DNA from: Elusimicrobiota bacterium
GTDB lineage: Bacteria; Elusimicrobiota; Elusimicrobia; UBA1565
Direction of reading: 5' to 3'
Length of the DNA stretch: 64,000 nucleotides
NCBI GenBank assembly: GCA_041660925.1
Contig: JBAZVI010000013.1
Coordinates: 16,653 to 80,652 of the forward strand
Positions 18,595 to 27,057 of this stretch are shown piece by piece. The notes under the pieces were generated by a model that saw only the letters and a program-made list of their open reading frames with translations, was not told the origin of the DNA and did no database searches. A program made the translations under genes and the position numbers. The stretch's first letter is position 1. Every line of letters starts with the position of its first letter.

Positions 18595-19425
18595 TCAGTA
18601 GGAGCGGCGCAGCCAGGGCAGCGGGTCCACGGGCTCCCCGTGGACGTAGACTCCCCAGTGCAGATGCGGGCCGGTGGAGAAGCCGGCCGTGCCCACGCGT
18701 CCCACGCGCGCGCCCGGCTCGACGTTCTGCCCGACCTTCGCCTCGACGGACTTCATGTGCAGCAGGGCGCTGAGCACGCCCTGGCCGTGGTCGACGACGA
18801 CGACGCCGCCCTGCACGGGGTAGCGTTCGGCGAGGACGACGCGGCCCGCCGCCGGCGCGAGGACGGGCGTCCCCGCCGGGGCCCCGTAGTCGACCCCTTT
18901 GTGCCAGGACCATTCCCGGCCGTTGACCGTCCGGGAGTTCCCGTACCCGGCGGTGAGCCGCGGGTCCGCGAGCGGGGGGCGCCAGGGGCCCGCCCAGAGC
19001 TGCTCGGGGCTCTCCCCCGCGAGGGCGGCGCGGATGGAGGCGAGCGCCCCGCGCGCCACGGGGCTCGTCGGAAGCGCGGCTCGGGAGGCCTCCATGCGCA
19101 GGCGGCGGACGGAGAAGGTCGCCGGGAGGACCTCGAAGGGGACCTTCCGCTCCCCGTCGAAGAAGAACCCCCTGCGCACGACCTCGAGGACGCGGGGGCC
19201 GGGCGCCGCCTTGGCGCTGAAGCCGACGAGGACGCGGACCCCGCCGTCGGCCGCGCGGCGGAAGGGAAGGATCCGGCCGTCGAGGCGCAGGAGGTTGCGC
19301 GCGGGGTCTGCCCCGGGCTCGAGGGAGACCGCGAGCACCTCCCCGGGGGCGACGGCGCCCGGGACGAGCGCGGGTTCCCATGCGCAGGCGGCGGAGGCGA
19401 GGAGGAGGGGGAGGACGGCGCGCAT
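18595..19425 (-). CDS. Secreted M23-family (LytM) peptidase
   Basis: 276 residues with signal peptide MRAVLPLLLASAACA; Cys14 makes a lipoprotein possible, though SAAC is a poor lipobox. The C-terminal LytM domain has the zinc ligands His175 and Asp179 in HKGVDYG and His254/His256 in GPHLHWG, with His223 as the additional catalytic His, so it looks active on peptidoglycan cross-links. The N-terminal 100 residues resemble a small beta domain seen before such peptidases. It is convergent with the pilin genes and divergent from feoB. Confidence 0.9.
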   Translation of the reverse strand: MRAVLPLLLASAACAWEPALVPGAVAPGEVLAVSLEPGADPARNLLRLDGRILPFRRAADGGVRVLVGFSAKAAPGPRVLEVVRRGFFFDGERKVPFEVLPATFSVRRLRMEASRAALPTSPVARGALASIRAALAGESPEQLWAGPWRPPLADPRLTAGYGNSRTVNGREWSWHKGVDYGAPAGTPVLAPAAGRVVLAERYPVQGGVVVVDHGQGVLSALLHMKSVEAKVGQNVEPGARVGRVGTAGFSTGPHLHWGVYVHGEPVDPLPWLRRSY

Positions 19426-19431
19426 GGGAGC

Positions 19432-19437
19432 ATTATA
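19432..19437 (-). promoter_or_regulatory. -10 box just upstream of the M23 gene (leaderless?)
   Basis: A perfect TATAAT on the minus strand ends 6 bases before the ATG, which would place transcription start at or next to the start codon. No -35 consensus was found. Confidence 0.4.
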
Positions 19438-19438
19438 C

Positions 19439-19467
19439 TTGCTTTCAGGAGGGGGAGGGGTTATAAT
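19439..19467 (+). promoter_or_regulatory. feoB promoter
   Basis: TTGCTT, a 17-base spacer and TATAAT. It overlaps a possible TTG start codon (19467), which is one reason the ATG at 19491 was chosen for feoB. Confidence 0.65.
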
Positions 19468-19490
19468 TGAAATGTAGTTTCAATAAGAAG

Positions 19491-21419
19491 ATGCCCCCCT
19501 CCCTCCCCGCCCCTCTCGTCCTCCGACGCCTGCTCCTGGTCGGCCGGCCCAACGTGGGGAAATCCGTCCTCTTTCACGCGCTCACCGGCTGCTATGCGGC
19601 GGTGTCCAACTACTCCGGCACGACGCTCGAACTCCTGCGCGCCCGCACGGAGGAGGGGGAGGTGGTGGACACCCCGGGCCTGCTCTCGCTGCACGCGCGC
19701 ACGGACGACGAGGCGGTCACCCGCGACGAGCTCCTCGCGCGTCCACCCGAGGTCCTCCTCCATGTCGCCTCCGCCACCGACCTCGAGGGGGCGCTCACCC
19801 TCACCTTCGACCTCGCCCGCCTCGGAGTCCCGCTCGTGCTCGCACTCAATCTCAGCGACGAGGCCCGCGCGAAAGGCTTCGAGATCGACGTCCCCGCGCT
19901 CTCCCGCGCCCTCGGCGTCCCCGTCGTGCGGACCGCCGCCGTCTACGGGGAGGGCGTGTCGGACCTGCGCGCCGCCCTCGACGGGGCCGCTGCCCCGGCG
20001 CGCCTGCCGCCGCTGCCCGCGGAGCTCGAGCGGGCGGCCGCCGCCCTCGCCGAGGCGCTGCCGGAGTCCGCGCGGCCCTGGGCGCTCGCGGCCTTGACCG
20101 GGGACGACGGCCTGCGCCGGGCTCTGGGCGCGGCGGGCCGGCTCGACGAGGCGGAGCTCGCGGAAGTGGAGCGCGCGCGCCGCCGCTTCTCCCGCAGTCC
20201 CGCCTACCTCTTCCTCAACGCCGCCCGCCAGCGAGCGCGGGAGCTCGCCGCCCGCACGCTTCGGCGCACGCTGGGAGACCGTTCGCGCGCGGCCGAGGCC
20301 TTCGGACGCTGGGCGCTCGGGCCCTGGTCCGGGGTCCTCGGCGCCCTCCTGGCCCTCGCGGGCCTCTACGTCTTCGTCGGGGTGTTCGGCGCCCAGGTCT
20401 GCGTCGACTTCCTGCAGGACACGGTGTTCGGGAAATGGGTCAATCCCGCGCTCTCGGCGCTCGTCGTCCGCATCGCCCCCTGGGCCCTCGTCCGGGACCT
20501 CCTCGTCGGTCCCTACGGCCTCTTCACGATGGCCCTCACCTACGCCTTCGCGCTCATCCTGCCGGTCGTGACGACCTTCTTCATCGCCTTCGGCCTGCTC
20601 GAGGATTCGGGCTACCTGCCGCGCTTCTCGGTGGTCACCGACCGCGTCTTCCGCCTCGTCGGACTCAACGGCAAGGCCGTGCTGCCGATGCTGCTCGGCC
20701 TCGGCTGCGGCTCGATGGCGGTGGTGACGACGCGGGTGCTCGAGACGCGCCGCGAGCGCCTCCTCGTGAGCTTCCTCCTCGCGCTCACGGTGCCCTGTTC
20801 GGCTCAGCTCGGGCTCATCCTGGGGATGGCCGGCGGCTCGGACCCGCGGGTGCTGTGGGTCTGGCTGGGGACCATGCTCGCGACCCTCGTCGGCGTGGGC
20901 TGGGCCGCCTCCCGGGCGATGCCCGGCGCCGCGGCCTCCTTCGTCCTCGAGATCCCGCCCATGCGCCTGCCGCGTCCGGCCAACGTGCTGCGCAAGGTGT
21001 GGATGCGCCTGCGCTGGTACACCGCCGAGGTCGTCCCGCTCTTCGCCCTGGCGACCTTCGTCCTCTTCGTCCTCGACCGCACCGGCGGGCTCGGCGTCAT
21101 CGAGCGCGCCGCCGCGCCGCTGGTCACGGGCCTGCTCGGGCTCCCCCGCGAGGCCGCGGCGTCTTTCCTCATCGGCTTCCTGCGCCGCGACTACGGCGCG
21201 GCCGGCCTCTATCAGCTGCATCGCGAGGGGCTCCTCGACCCGCGGCAGACGGCGGTGGCGCTGACCGCCATCACCCTCTTCCTCCCCTGCATGGCGCAAT
21301 GGCTGCTGCTCCTGCGCGAGCACGGCGCGAAGGTCTGCGCCGCGGTGACCGCCTTCGTCCTCCTCTACGCGCTGGGGGCCGCGGCGCTGGTGAGCCGGCT
21401 CTGGGGGCTCTTCGCATGA
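19491..21419 (+). CDS. feoB: FeoB-type ferrous iron transporter
   Basis: 642 residues. The N-terminal G domain has P-loop GRPNVGKS (18-25), NYSGTT, DTPG and NLSD (instead of NMxD). The membrane part has two gate-like regions, FGLLEDSGYLPR with GLGCGSMAVVTTR and TVPCSAQLGLIL, that match FeoB placement although the usual CxxP is lost. It imports Fe2+ across the inner membrane, with GTP hydrolysis controlling the process. Helices continue to LYALGAAALVSRLW. The promoter precedes this ATG. A TTG at 19467 with a purine-rich upstream run is the alternative start. The stop overlaps feoA (ATGA). Confidence 0.9.
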   Translation: MPPSLPAPLVLRRLLLVGRPNVGKSVLFHALTGCYAAVSNYSGTTLELLRARTEEGEVVDTPGLLSLHARTDDEAVTRDELLARPPEVLLHVASATDLEGALTLTFDLARLGVPLVLALNLSDEARAKGFEIDVPALSRALGVPVVRTAAVYGEGVSDLRAALDGAAAPARLPPLPAELERAAAALAEALPESARPWALAALTGDDGLRRALGAAGRLDEAELAEVERARRRFSRSPAYLFLNAARQRARELAARTLRRTLGDRSRAAEAFGRWALGPWSGVLGALLALAGLYVFVGVFGAQVCVDFLQDTVFGKWVNPALSALVVRIAPWALVRDLLVGPYGLFTMALTYAFALILPVVTTFFIAFGLLEDSGYLPRFSVVTDRVFRLVGLNGKAVLPMLLGLGCGSMAVVTTRVLETRRERLLVSFLLALTVPCSAQLGLILGMAGGSDPRVLWVWLGTMLATLVGVGWAASRAMPGAAASFVLEIPPMRLPRPANVLRKVWMRLRWYTAEVVPLFALATFVLFVLDRTGGLGVIERAAAPLVTGLLGLPREAAASFLIGFLRRDYGAAGLYQLHREGLLDPRQTAVALTAITLFLPCMAQWLLLLREHGAKVCAAVTAFVLLYALGAAALVSRLWGLFA

Positions 21420-21658
21420 GCGTCCGCGGCGTCGTCGCGCTCGAGCGGCTGCGTGCCGGCGGACGGGGCCGCGTCGTCTCCCTCGACGCGCCCGACTCCC
21501 CGGACGCCCAGCGCCTGCTCTCCCTCGGGTTCGTCCCCGGGGCCGAGCTGAGCGTCGAGCAGCGCTGGCCGGCCTTCGTCGTGCGCGTCGGCGAGGCGGT
21601 GGTCGCTATGGAGGATAACGTCGCAAAGGGGATTCACGTCAGACGTGCGGAAGAATAG
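21416..21658 (+). CDS. feoA: FeoA-like SH3-domain protein
   Basis: 80 residues. The SH3-like fold pattern is visible: GRVVSLDAP, LLSLGFVPGAELSVEQ, VVRVGEAVVAMEDNVAKGIHV. FeoA proteins assist or regulate FeoB. The order here is feoB then feoA, the reverse of the common arrangement, joined by an ATGA overlap. Confidence 0.85.
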   Translation: MSVRGVVALERLRAGGRGRVVSLDAPDSPDAQRLLSLGFVPGAELSVEQRWPAFVVRVGEAVVAMEDNVAKGIHVRRAEE

Positions 21659-21659
21659 T

Positions 21660-21771
21660 TCCTTAACTCCCCTTCCTGCGGGAGGGGGTAGGGGGAGGGG
21701 GAACTGCCATGAGACGGCGGTCCTCCCCCCTCCTTCCTCCCCCCGAGGGGAGAGGAGTTGGGGAAGAGTTA
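21660..21771. repeat. C/G-rich inverted repeat element
   Basis: Purine- and pyrimidine-rich runs (AACTCCCCTTCCTGCGGGAG on one side, CCCCGAGGGGAGAGGAGTTG on the other) form a loose palindrome between feoA and the next gene. Very similar sequence occurs at 39700-39840, and relatives at 2300, 43472 and 55585. Confidence 0.6.
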
Positions 21772-21787
21772 GTATATTGTCTCCATA

Positions 21788-22732
21788 ATGAAGGACCACG
21801 ACGATCTCTCCTGGTACGCCCGCAAGGCCGACGCGTCGCGGGGAGCCGCCGTCCCGCCCGCCGTCGAGGACCCGGCCTCCCGCGAGCGCATCGAGCGTCT
21901 GCTCACGGAACTCGCGGGGCAGGGGATCCTGGGCTCGCTCGAAGACCGCACGCTCTACACGCGGCGCCTGCCCCCCGGCTGCCGCGGCTGCCTGCTCGGC
22001 AGGGGGACCAACCTCTTCGTCACCGGCCTGTGCACCCGCGAGTGCTTCTTCTGCTTCAACGCGAAGCCGCGGACCGACGAGCTCGTCGTCCACGGCATCC
22101 CGGTGAAGACCCCGGAGGAGGCGGCCGCCGTCGTGGAGCGCTACCGCCTGCGCAGCGTGGGTTTGAGCGGCGGCGAGCCCCTCCTCAAGCCCGAGCGCGT
22201 CCTCGCGGTGCTCGCGGCCCTGCGCCGCCTGCCGGAGCGCGTGCGCATCGACCTTTACACCAACGGCGACCCGCTCGACGAGGCGCTGGCCGAACGGCTG
22301 CGGGCGGCGGGCCTGGACTCCCTGCGCTTCAACCTCGTGGCCAACGGCTTCGACCTGCGCCCCGTGCGGGTCGCGCTCGCACGCTTCCCCGAGACGACCG
22401 TCGAAGTCCCCGTCGTCCCCGGGAAGATGGCGGACCTGCGGCGCATGGTCCTCGAGCTCGACGCGCTCGGAGTCCCCTACCTCAACATCCACGAACTCTT
22501 CGCGTGCGGCGAGAACGCGGAGGGGGTGCGCGGGGAGGGGCACGCGGCCGCCGGGGAGCGTTCGCCGCACCTGCTCTGGCGGCCGGTGGCCGGGGGGGAG
22601 GAGGCGGCGCTCGAGCTCCTGCTCTTCGCGCTGACCCATGCCCGACGCCTCTCCGCCTACTACTGTTCCTGCCGCACGCAGGAGCTCATCAGCGCCCGCG
22701 GCCTGGCGCGCCGCCGGCGTCTGTCTCTGTGA
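21788..22732 (+). CDS. Radical SAM protein of unknown substrate
   Basis: 314 residues. The 4Fe-4S/SAM motif is C82-x3-C86-x2-C89 (CTRECFFC). A second pair, CRGC (65-68), lies ahead, and a C-terminal YYCSCRTQE may bind another cluster. GLSGGEPLLKPE is the SAM-binding GGE motif. The closest general likeness is to activase or maturase-like radical SAM enzymes, but the substrate cannot be told. A -10-like TATATT lies 10 bases before the ATG. The GTGA overlap with the next gene suggests the two radical SAM proteins work together or are at least co-translated. Confidence 0.8.
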   Translation: MKDHDDLSWYARKADASRGAAVPPAVEDPASRERIERLLTELAGQGILGSLEDRTLYTRRLPPGCRGCLLGRGTNLFVTGLCTRECFFCFNAKPRTDELVVHGIPVKTPEEAAAVVERYRLRSVGLSGGEPLLKPERVLAVLAALRRLPERVRIDLYTNGDPLDEALAERLRAAGLDSLRFNLVANGFDLRPVRVALARFPETTVEVPVVPGKMADLRRMVLELDALGVPYLNIHELFACGENAEGVRGEGHAAAGERSPHLLWRPVAGGEEAALELLLFALTHARRLSAYYCSCRTQELISARGLARRRRLSL

Positions 22733-23679
22733 CGCCGCCGCCTCTGCGGGTCCTGCGTCGGCGTCCGGCCGGGCCGGGGGCGAAGCACTTCCTCGCCGCC
22801 CCGGCCGAAGACCCCCGCCGCCGCATCGAGTTCGTCGTCGAATCTCTGCCCGGCCGCCGCGGACGGGCCGTTTCCGTGAGCGTCGCGCTCGGCTGCCCGG
22901 TCGCCTGCCGGGTGTGCGACGCCGGGGACTTCCCCTATGGCGGGAACCTCGGCCTGGGGACCCTGCTCGCGCAGGTCGAGCAAGCCCTGTCTTGGGAATC
23001 CGGCGGGAGAAGCGCCGGATTCCCAAGATTGGAAGTGCGCTTCACCCGCATGGGCGAGCCCAGCTTCAACCCGGCGGTGCTGAAGGCGCTCGAGCGCCTG
23101 TCTTCGGAGCACCCGGGCCTCGTGCCGGTGCTCTCGACCGTCGCCCCCGCCTGCGCCGTCAGCCGGGCTTTCCTCGAGCGCTTGCGCCGGCTCAGGGACC
23201 GCCGCTTCCGGAGGGGAGGGCTCGAGCTGCGCTTCTCCCTGCTTTCGACCGACCCGGAGGCGCGGCGGGCTCTCGTCCCGGTCCGGACCTGGTCCCTGGA
23301 GGAGATCGCCGCCTTCGGCCGGCGCTGGGCCCGGGGAGGGAGGGGGAAGGCCGTTCTGAGCTGTGCGCTCCCCCGCGGGATCCCATTCGACCCCGAGGTC
23401 ATCGCCCGGACCTTCTCCCCGCAGGCCTTCGCCGTCCGCTTCACACCGGTCCACCCCACCCGCCGGGCCCGGCGCAACCGGCTCTTCCGCCTCTGGCGCC
23501 GGCCCCCCGCCGACCTCCTGGCCCTGAGCCGCCGCCTCCGCCGCCTCGGCTTCGAAGTCCGCTTCGAGGGGACCCCCCCGGCCCTGTCGGAGGGGGGGGC
23601 GGCCTGCGGCCATGCCGAGGGGGCAACCCGCCGGGCGGGATATGCTAGGATTAGGTCAGGCGTTCTGGAACCTGCTTAA
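22729..23679 (+). CDS. RlmN-like radical SAM protein with altered active-site Cys
   Basis: 316 residues from a GTG that overlaps the previous stop. The cluster motif is C56-x3-C60-x2-C63 (GCPVACRVC), with RMGEPSFNP corresponding to GMGEPLLN of RlmN, and Cys293 in GGAACGHAEG corresponding to the methyl-carrying Cys355 of E. coli RlmN. The other catalytic Cys of RlmN (seven residues before the first cluster Cys) is Ser49 here. The N-terminal domain is much shorter than in RlmN. A 39-bp palindrome encodes residues 88-100. It may be an RNA methylase paralogue or have another role. Confidence 0.75.
   Translation: MTPPPLRVLRRRPAGPGAKHFLAAPAEDPRRRIEFVVESLPGRRGRAVSVSVALGCPVACRVCDAGDFPYGGNLGLGTLLAQVEQALSWESGGRSAGFPRLEVRFTRMGEPSFNPAVLKALERLSSEHPGLVPVLSTVAPACAVSRAFLERLRRLRDRRFRRGGLELRFSLLSTDPEARRALVPVRTWSLEEIAAFGRRWARGGRGKAVLSCALPRGIPFDPEVIARTFSPQAFAVRFTPVHPTRRARRNRLFRLWRRPPADLLALSRRLRRLGFEVRFEGTPPALSEGGAACGHAEGATRRAGYARIRSGVLEPA
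22990..23028. repeat. Palindromic insert inside a coding sequence
   Basis: Arms of 16 bp (22990-23005 with 23013-23028) around loop GGAGAAG form a perfect hairpin and add residues SWESGGRSAGFPR in frame between the cluster-binding region and the GEP motif. The core GGGAATCC/GGATTCCC recurs in intergenic hairpins elsewhere in the window. Confidence 0.75.
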
Positions 23680-23716
23680 AGTCTAAAGTCGGACACTCGT
23701 CCAGAGCCGGAGAACC

Positions 23717-25669
23717 ATGCAGAAAGTCCTTCTCACCACCGTTTGCCGCCCCCTCGGCCCCAAGCACGGGGATGCCCCGAGCGTCGGCTATGAACTGCTT
23801 TACGGCCAGGTCACCCGCGCCCAGGGCATCTTCAGCCCCCGCGCGACCCATGTGGCCTTCGGCCTCGACTATATCGCCCACAACCTGGAGACCCCGGCGA
23901 CCGTGCTTCACTATCCCTCCGAGCGCCAGCTCCTGAGGGAGCTCAAGCGGGGCTACGACTATATCGGGATCTCCTTCATCCTGGGGACCTACCACAAGAT
24001 GAAGAAGGTGTCGGCCCTGGTGCGCAAGCACTCCCCGGCCACGAAGATCATCCTGGGCGGCTACGGCACCGTGCTCTCGGATTCGGAGCTCAAGCCCTGG
24101 GGCGACCATTTCTGCCGCGGCGAGGGCGTGGCCTACATGCGCGAGCTGCTCGGCGAGCCGCCTCGGCCGATGCCCTTCGACCATCCGACCATCGTCAGCA
24201 AGCTGCGCTTCTTCTCCCTGCCGGCCTCGCAGACGGGGATGATCTTCGGGGGTCTGGGGTGTCCCAACGGCTGCGACTTCTGCTCGACCTCGCACTTCTT
24301 CAGCCGCAAGCACATCCCGCTGCTGCCCACCGGGGCGGACCTCTACCGGGTCGTCCGGCAGTACCTCGAGAAGGACCCCTCGATGCAGTTCACGGTCCTC
24401 GATGAGGACTTCCTCCTCAACAAGCAGCGCGCCATGGAGTTCCGCGAGCGCGTCATCGCGGGCGGGGTGCCCCTCTCCATCTTCGCCTTCGCGAGCGTGA
24501 AGGCCCTCAGCCAGTACACCACCGACGAGCTGCTCGAGATGGGCGTCGACGGGGTCTGGGTCGGCTACGAGGGGACCCGCTCGAACTACGAGAAGCAGAA
24601 GGGCCGGCCGGTGGAAGAGCTCATCCCCGAACTCACCCGCAAGGGCTTCACCGTGCTCTCCTCGATGATCGTCGGCTTCGACTATCAGGACCGGGAGACC
24701 GTGGCCCGCGAGCTGCGCGGCCTCATGCGCCTGCGTCCCGCGTACTCGCAGTTCCTCATCTACGGGCCGACCCCCGGCACTCCGTTCTACAAGCGCATCG
24801 TCGAGGAGAAGCGCCTGCGTCCCGAGATGGCCGCGGACCCCGAGGAGTACTACCGCCGCTGCACGGGCTTCACCTCCATGGTGACCCATCCCAAGCTCTC
24901 CGCGCGGGAGATCGAGGACCTCCAGCAGTGGTGCTACGAGCAGGACTTCGAGCGCCTGGGGCCCTCGGTGTTCCGCAGCGTGCGGACCTGGCTCAACGGC
25001 TACCTCTCCCAGCGGGTCTCCGCCTCGGCGCTGCTGCGCGCGAAGGCCGAGCGCAACCGCGCGGCCGTCCGTTTCGTCTATCCCATCTTCCTCGCCGGCA
25101 AGCTGCTGGGGCCCAACCGCCGCATGCGGCGCTGGGTCGCGGCGCTCGAACGCCGCTGCTACGAGGAGTGCGGCGCCCCGACGCTCGCCGACCGGGTCCG
25201 ATCGGTCGGCGCGCTCGCGATGGCGTGCTGGACGGCGCTGACGCTGCGCATCGACTGGTTCCAGCATCCGCATCTGGCGCCCAAGCGCTTCCGCTGGACG
25301 AGCCGCCTCGAGGAGCTCATGCGCTTCTACGGGGAGCTGCGCAAGGACGGCGCCGCGGCCGAGCTGCGCGTGCGCTTCGAGCGCCGCACCGCCGAGCTGC
25401 GCGTGCGCCTCGAGGGCGCGCTCGACGGCAAGAACGCCGAGGCCTTCGGCCGCCGGTTCGACGAGGCCCTCTCGCGCGGGCGCGAGGCGCTGGTCGTGAA
25501 CATGGAAGGGCTCAAGTTCATCGACCGCAAGGGCGCCGCGGCCTTCACCCGCGCCTTCCGGCGCTACCGCCGGCGCGTGCGCGTCATCCCGCCCGCGCAG
25601 CTGCTCCAGGAGCACCCCGACCTTCGCGCGCTCTTCGCGCGCTTCCGGCCCGCGACCGAGAGCGCTTAG
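23717..25669 (+). CDS. B12-binding radical SAM protein with C-terminal STAS-like domain
   Basis: 650 residues. Residues 1 to about 165 resemble the cobalamin-binding (Rossmann-type) domain found ahead of radical SAM domains (GYDYIGISFILGTYHKM, KIILGGYGTV). The radical SAM cluster motif is C182-x3-C186-x2-C189 (GCPNGCDFC), followed by DEDFLLNKQRA and GVDGVWVGYEGT. From about 545 onwards the protein ends in an unrelated segment with ALVVNMEGLKFIDRKGAAAF, like a STAS/anti-sigma antagonist beta-alpha unit. The substrate is unknown; relatives act on lipids and cofactors. It has its own 37-bp upstream gap and a downstream terminator. Confidence 0.85.
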   Translation: MQKVLLTTVCRPLGPKHGDAPSVGYELLYGQVTRAQGIFSPRATHVAFGLDYIAHNLETPATVLHYPSERQLLRELKRGYDYIGISFILGTYHKMKKVSALVRKHSPATKIILGGYGTVLSDSELKPWGDHFCRGEGVAYMRELLGEPPRPMPFDHPTIVSKLRFFSLPASQTGMIFGGLGCPNGCDFCSTSHFFSRKHIPLLPTGADLYRVVRQYLEKDPSMQFTVLDEDFLLNKQRAMEFRERVIAGGVPLSIFAFASVKALSQYTTDELLEMGVDGVWVGYEGTRSNYEKQKGRPVEELIPELTRKGFTVLSSMIVGFDYQDRETVARELRGLMRLRPAYSQFLIYGPTPGTPFYKRIVEEKRLRPEMAADPEEYYRRCTGFTSMVTHPKLSAREIEDLQQWCYEQDFERLGPSVFRSVRTWLNGYLSQRVSASALLRAKAERNRAAVRFVYPIFLAGKLLGPNRRMRRWVAALERRCYEECGAPTLADRVRSVGALAMACWTALTLRIDWFQHPHLAPKRFRWTSRLEELMRFYGELRKDGAAAELRVRFERRTAELRVRLEGALDGKNAEAFGRRFDEALSRGREALVVNMEGLKFIDRKGAAAFTRAFRRYRRRVRVIPPAQLLQEHPDLRALFARFRPATESA

Positions 25670-25693
25670 CGGCGTCCTCGACGCGGACGCAGA

Positions 25694-25730
25694 GAAGAAG
25701 CCGTGCGGTCCGAGCCGCGCGGCTTCTTCC
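25694..25730 (+). terminator. Terminator after the B12-binding radical SAM gene
   Basis: A 15-bp stem with one mismatch (GAAGAAGCCGTGCGG with CCGCGCGGCTTCTTC, loop TCCGAG) lies 25 bases after the stop. It has A-rich 5' and T-rich 3' edges and may serve both converging genes. Confidence 0.65.
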
Positions 25731-25765
25731 TATTCAGGCACCCCTCCCTATCGAGAGGGGGGAGA

Positions 25766-26914
25766 TTACCTGATCTTCGGGGGGGCGCAAGCGGCCGCGG
25801 CCGCGGGGAGCGCCCCGGTTCCGGGGGCTCCGGAGTCCGCCTCGGCGGCGAGCTCGGCCGCGCGGCGCTTCTCCGCCGAGGAGAGGAAGGCCACCGCGAC
25901 GAGGATGAGCCCCAGGGAGATCCAGTCCTGCGGCTTCGGGGGCTTCCCGCCGTAGATCAGCCAGAAGAGCAGGGTCGCCGCCGTCCCCGCCACCAGCGAG
26001 GTCAGGCGGTTGACGAGCCCGGCGAAAGTCGCGGTGCGGCCCTTGAACATGAAGATGAAGACGGAGAAGAAGGCCACCATGCCGTACGCCGTCCCCGCCA
26101 GGGTCGCGCTCGGCCACCGCGCGTGCGGGACGAAGACGGCGTCGCGGAAGATCGTGAGCGCGGGAGCGTCGCCGCCCAGGCAGGCCGGGCAGGCGAGCAG
26201 GGCGGCCGTCGCGAGCAGCATCACCGTGGTCGCGGCGATCTGCTCGATGGAGAAGAACCACTTGTTGTCGAGCGGGGCGCCCTTGGGACGCGTGTTCTTG
26301 TAGTAGTTCATGATGTAGATGCGGATGGAGTAGACCAGGATGTAGCTCGAGAGGATCGCGACCGCGGCCGGGTTGTGGATGAAGTCGAAGTCGCCGGGCT
26401 TGACCATGAGCAGGTGCACCCCGGCGGCGCAGAGCGCGAAGACTACGGCGGCGTTCTCTTCCCAGAAGACCTTCTTATGGAGGATCCCCTGCCGGATCTG
26501 GACCTCGTCGACCGCGCGGCTGATGATGATGACGCTGGCGCGCATGATGACCATGGCCACCATCACCGAGATGGGGAGCATGTACATGAGCGTCGTGGTG
26601 GGTATGACCACGGCCGTGCAGACGCCCGAGGGGATGATGTAGAGGTACTCGCGGGGGAAGCGCAGCGGACCGAGGGCGACGAGGGTCGGGTTCGTCGCGC
26701 GATGCCAGCCCTTCGCAAAGATGACGCCGAGGCAGACGAGCGTGCTCCCGAAGGTGCTGTAGATCAGGAAGGCGAGCTCGGGCATCCCGGGGAAGCCGGC
26801 GGCGGCGGGCCCGGTGAAGACCTTCACGGTGACGCCGGTCAGGACGTAGAAGAAGAAGTACGCGGCGCAGAGCTGGAGCAAGCGTCCGGTGCTGCCTTCG
26901 GTCGTCTTCCACAT
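25766..26914 (-). CDS. Multi-spanning membrane protein, DMT/EamA-like permease
   Basis: 382 residues with about ten hydrophobic helices, for example LCAAYFFFYVLTGVTVKVF, AFLIYSTFGSTLVCLGVIF and LGLILVAVAFLSSAEKR. The layout, with the last helix repeating the pattern of the fifth, resembles drug/metabolite transporters, but there is no substrate signature. The C-terminal tail is Ala/Gly/Pro-rich and soluble. It is a single gene, convergent with the radical SAM gene. The start ATG follows a GC-rich leader containing a hairpin. Confidence 0.65.
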   Translation of the reverse strand: MWKTTEGSTGRLLQLCAAYFFFYVLTGVTVKVFTGPAAAGFPGMPELAFLIYSTFGSTLVCLGVIFAKGWHRATNPTLVALGPLRFPREYLYIIPSGVCTAVVIPTTTLMYMLPISVMVAMVIMRASVIIISRAVDEVQIRQGILHKKVFWEENAAVVFALCAAGVHLLMVKPGDFDFIHNPAAVAILSSYILVYSIRIYIMNYYKNTRPKGAPLDNKWFFSIEQIAATTVMLLATAALLACPACLGGDAPALTIFRDAVFVPHARWPSATLAGTAYGMVAFFSVFIFMFKGRTATFAGLVNRLTSLVAGTAATLLFWLIYGGKPPKPQDWISLGLILVAVAFLSSAEKRRAAELAAEADSGAPGTGALPAAAAACAPPKIR

Positions 26915-27000
26915 GGGCTTCTCCCGGGGGCCCTCCGAGGTCGGAGGGTGGCCCGCTCCGGGGCGGACCCCGACGGGGTCCGGAGCGGAGAGATGATTTT

Positions 27001-27042
27001 ATTATAGCGCCGTTCCGGCGGTTTGTGACCGGGGAACGGCGC
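27001..27042 (-). terminator. Hairpin at the end of the 27-kb gene, with a -10 box for the next
   Basis: GCGCCGTTCC (27007-27016) pairs perfectly with GGAACGGCGC (27033-27042). On the minus strand it lies 16 bases after the stop of the secreted-protein gene and is followed by TATAATAAAAT, so the same site may supply the -10 of the DMT-like gene downstream. The T tract is poor. Confidence 0.5.
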
Positions 27043-27057
27043 CTTGTGGGAGAGGCT

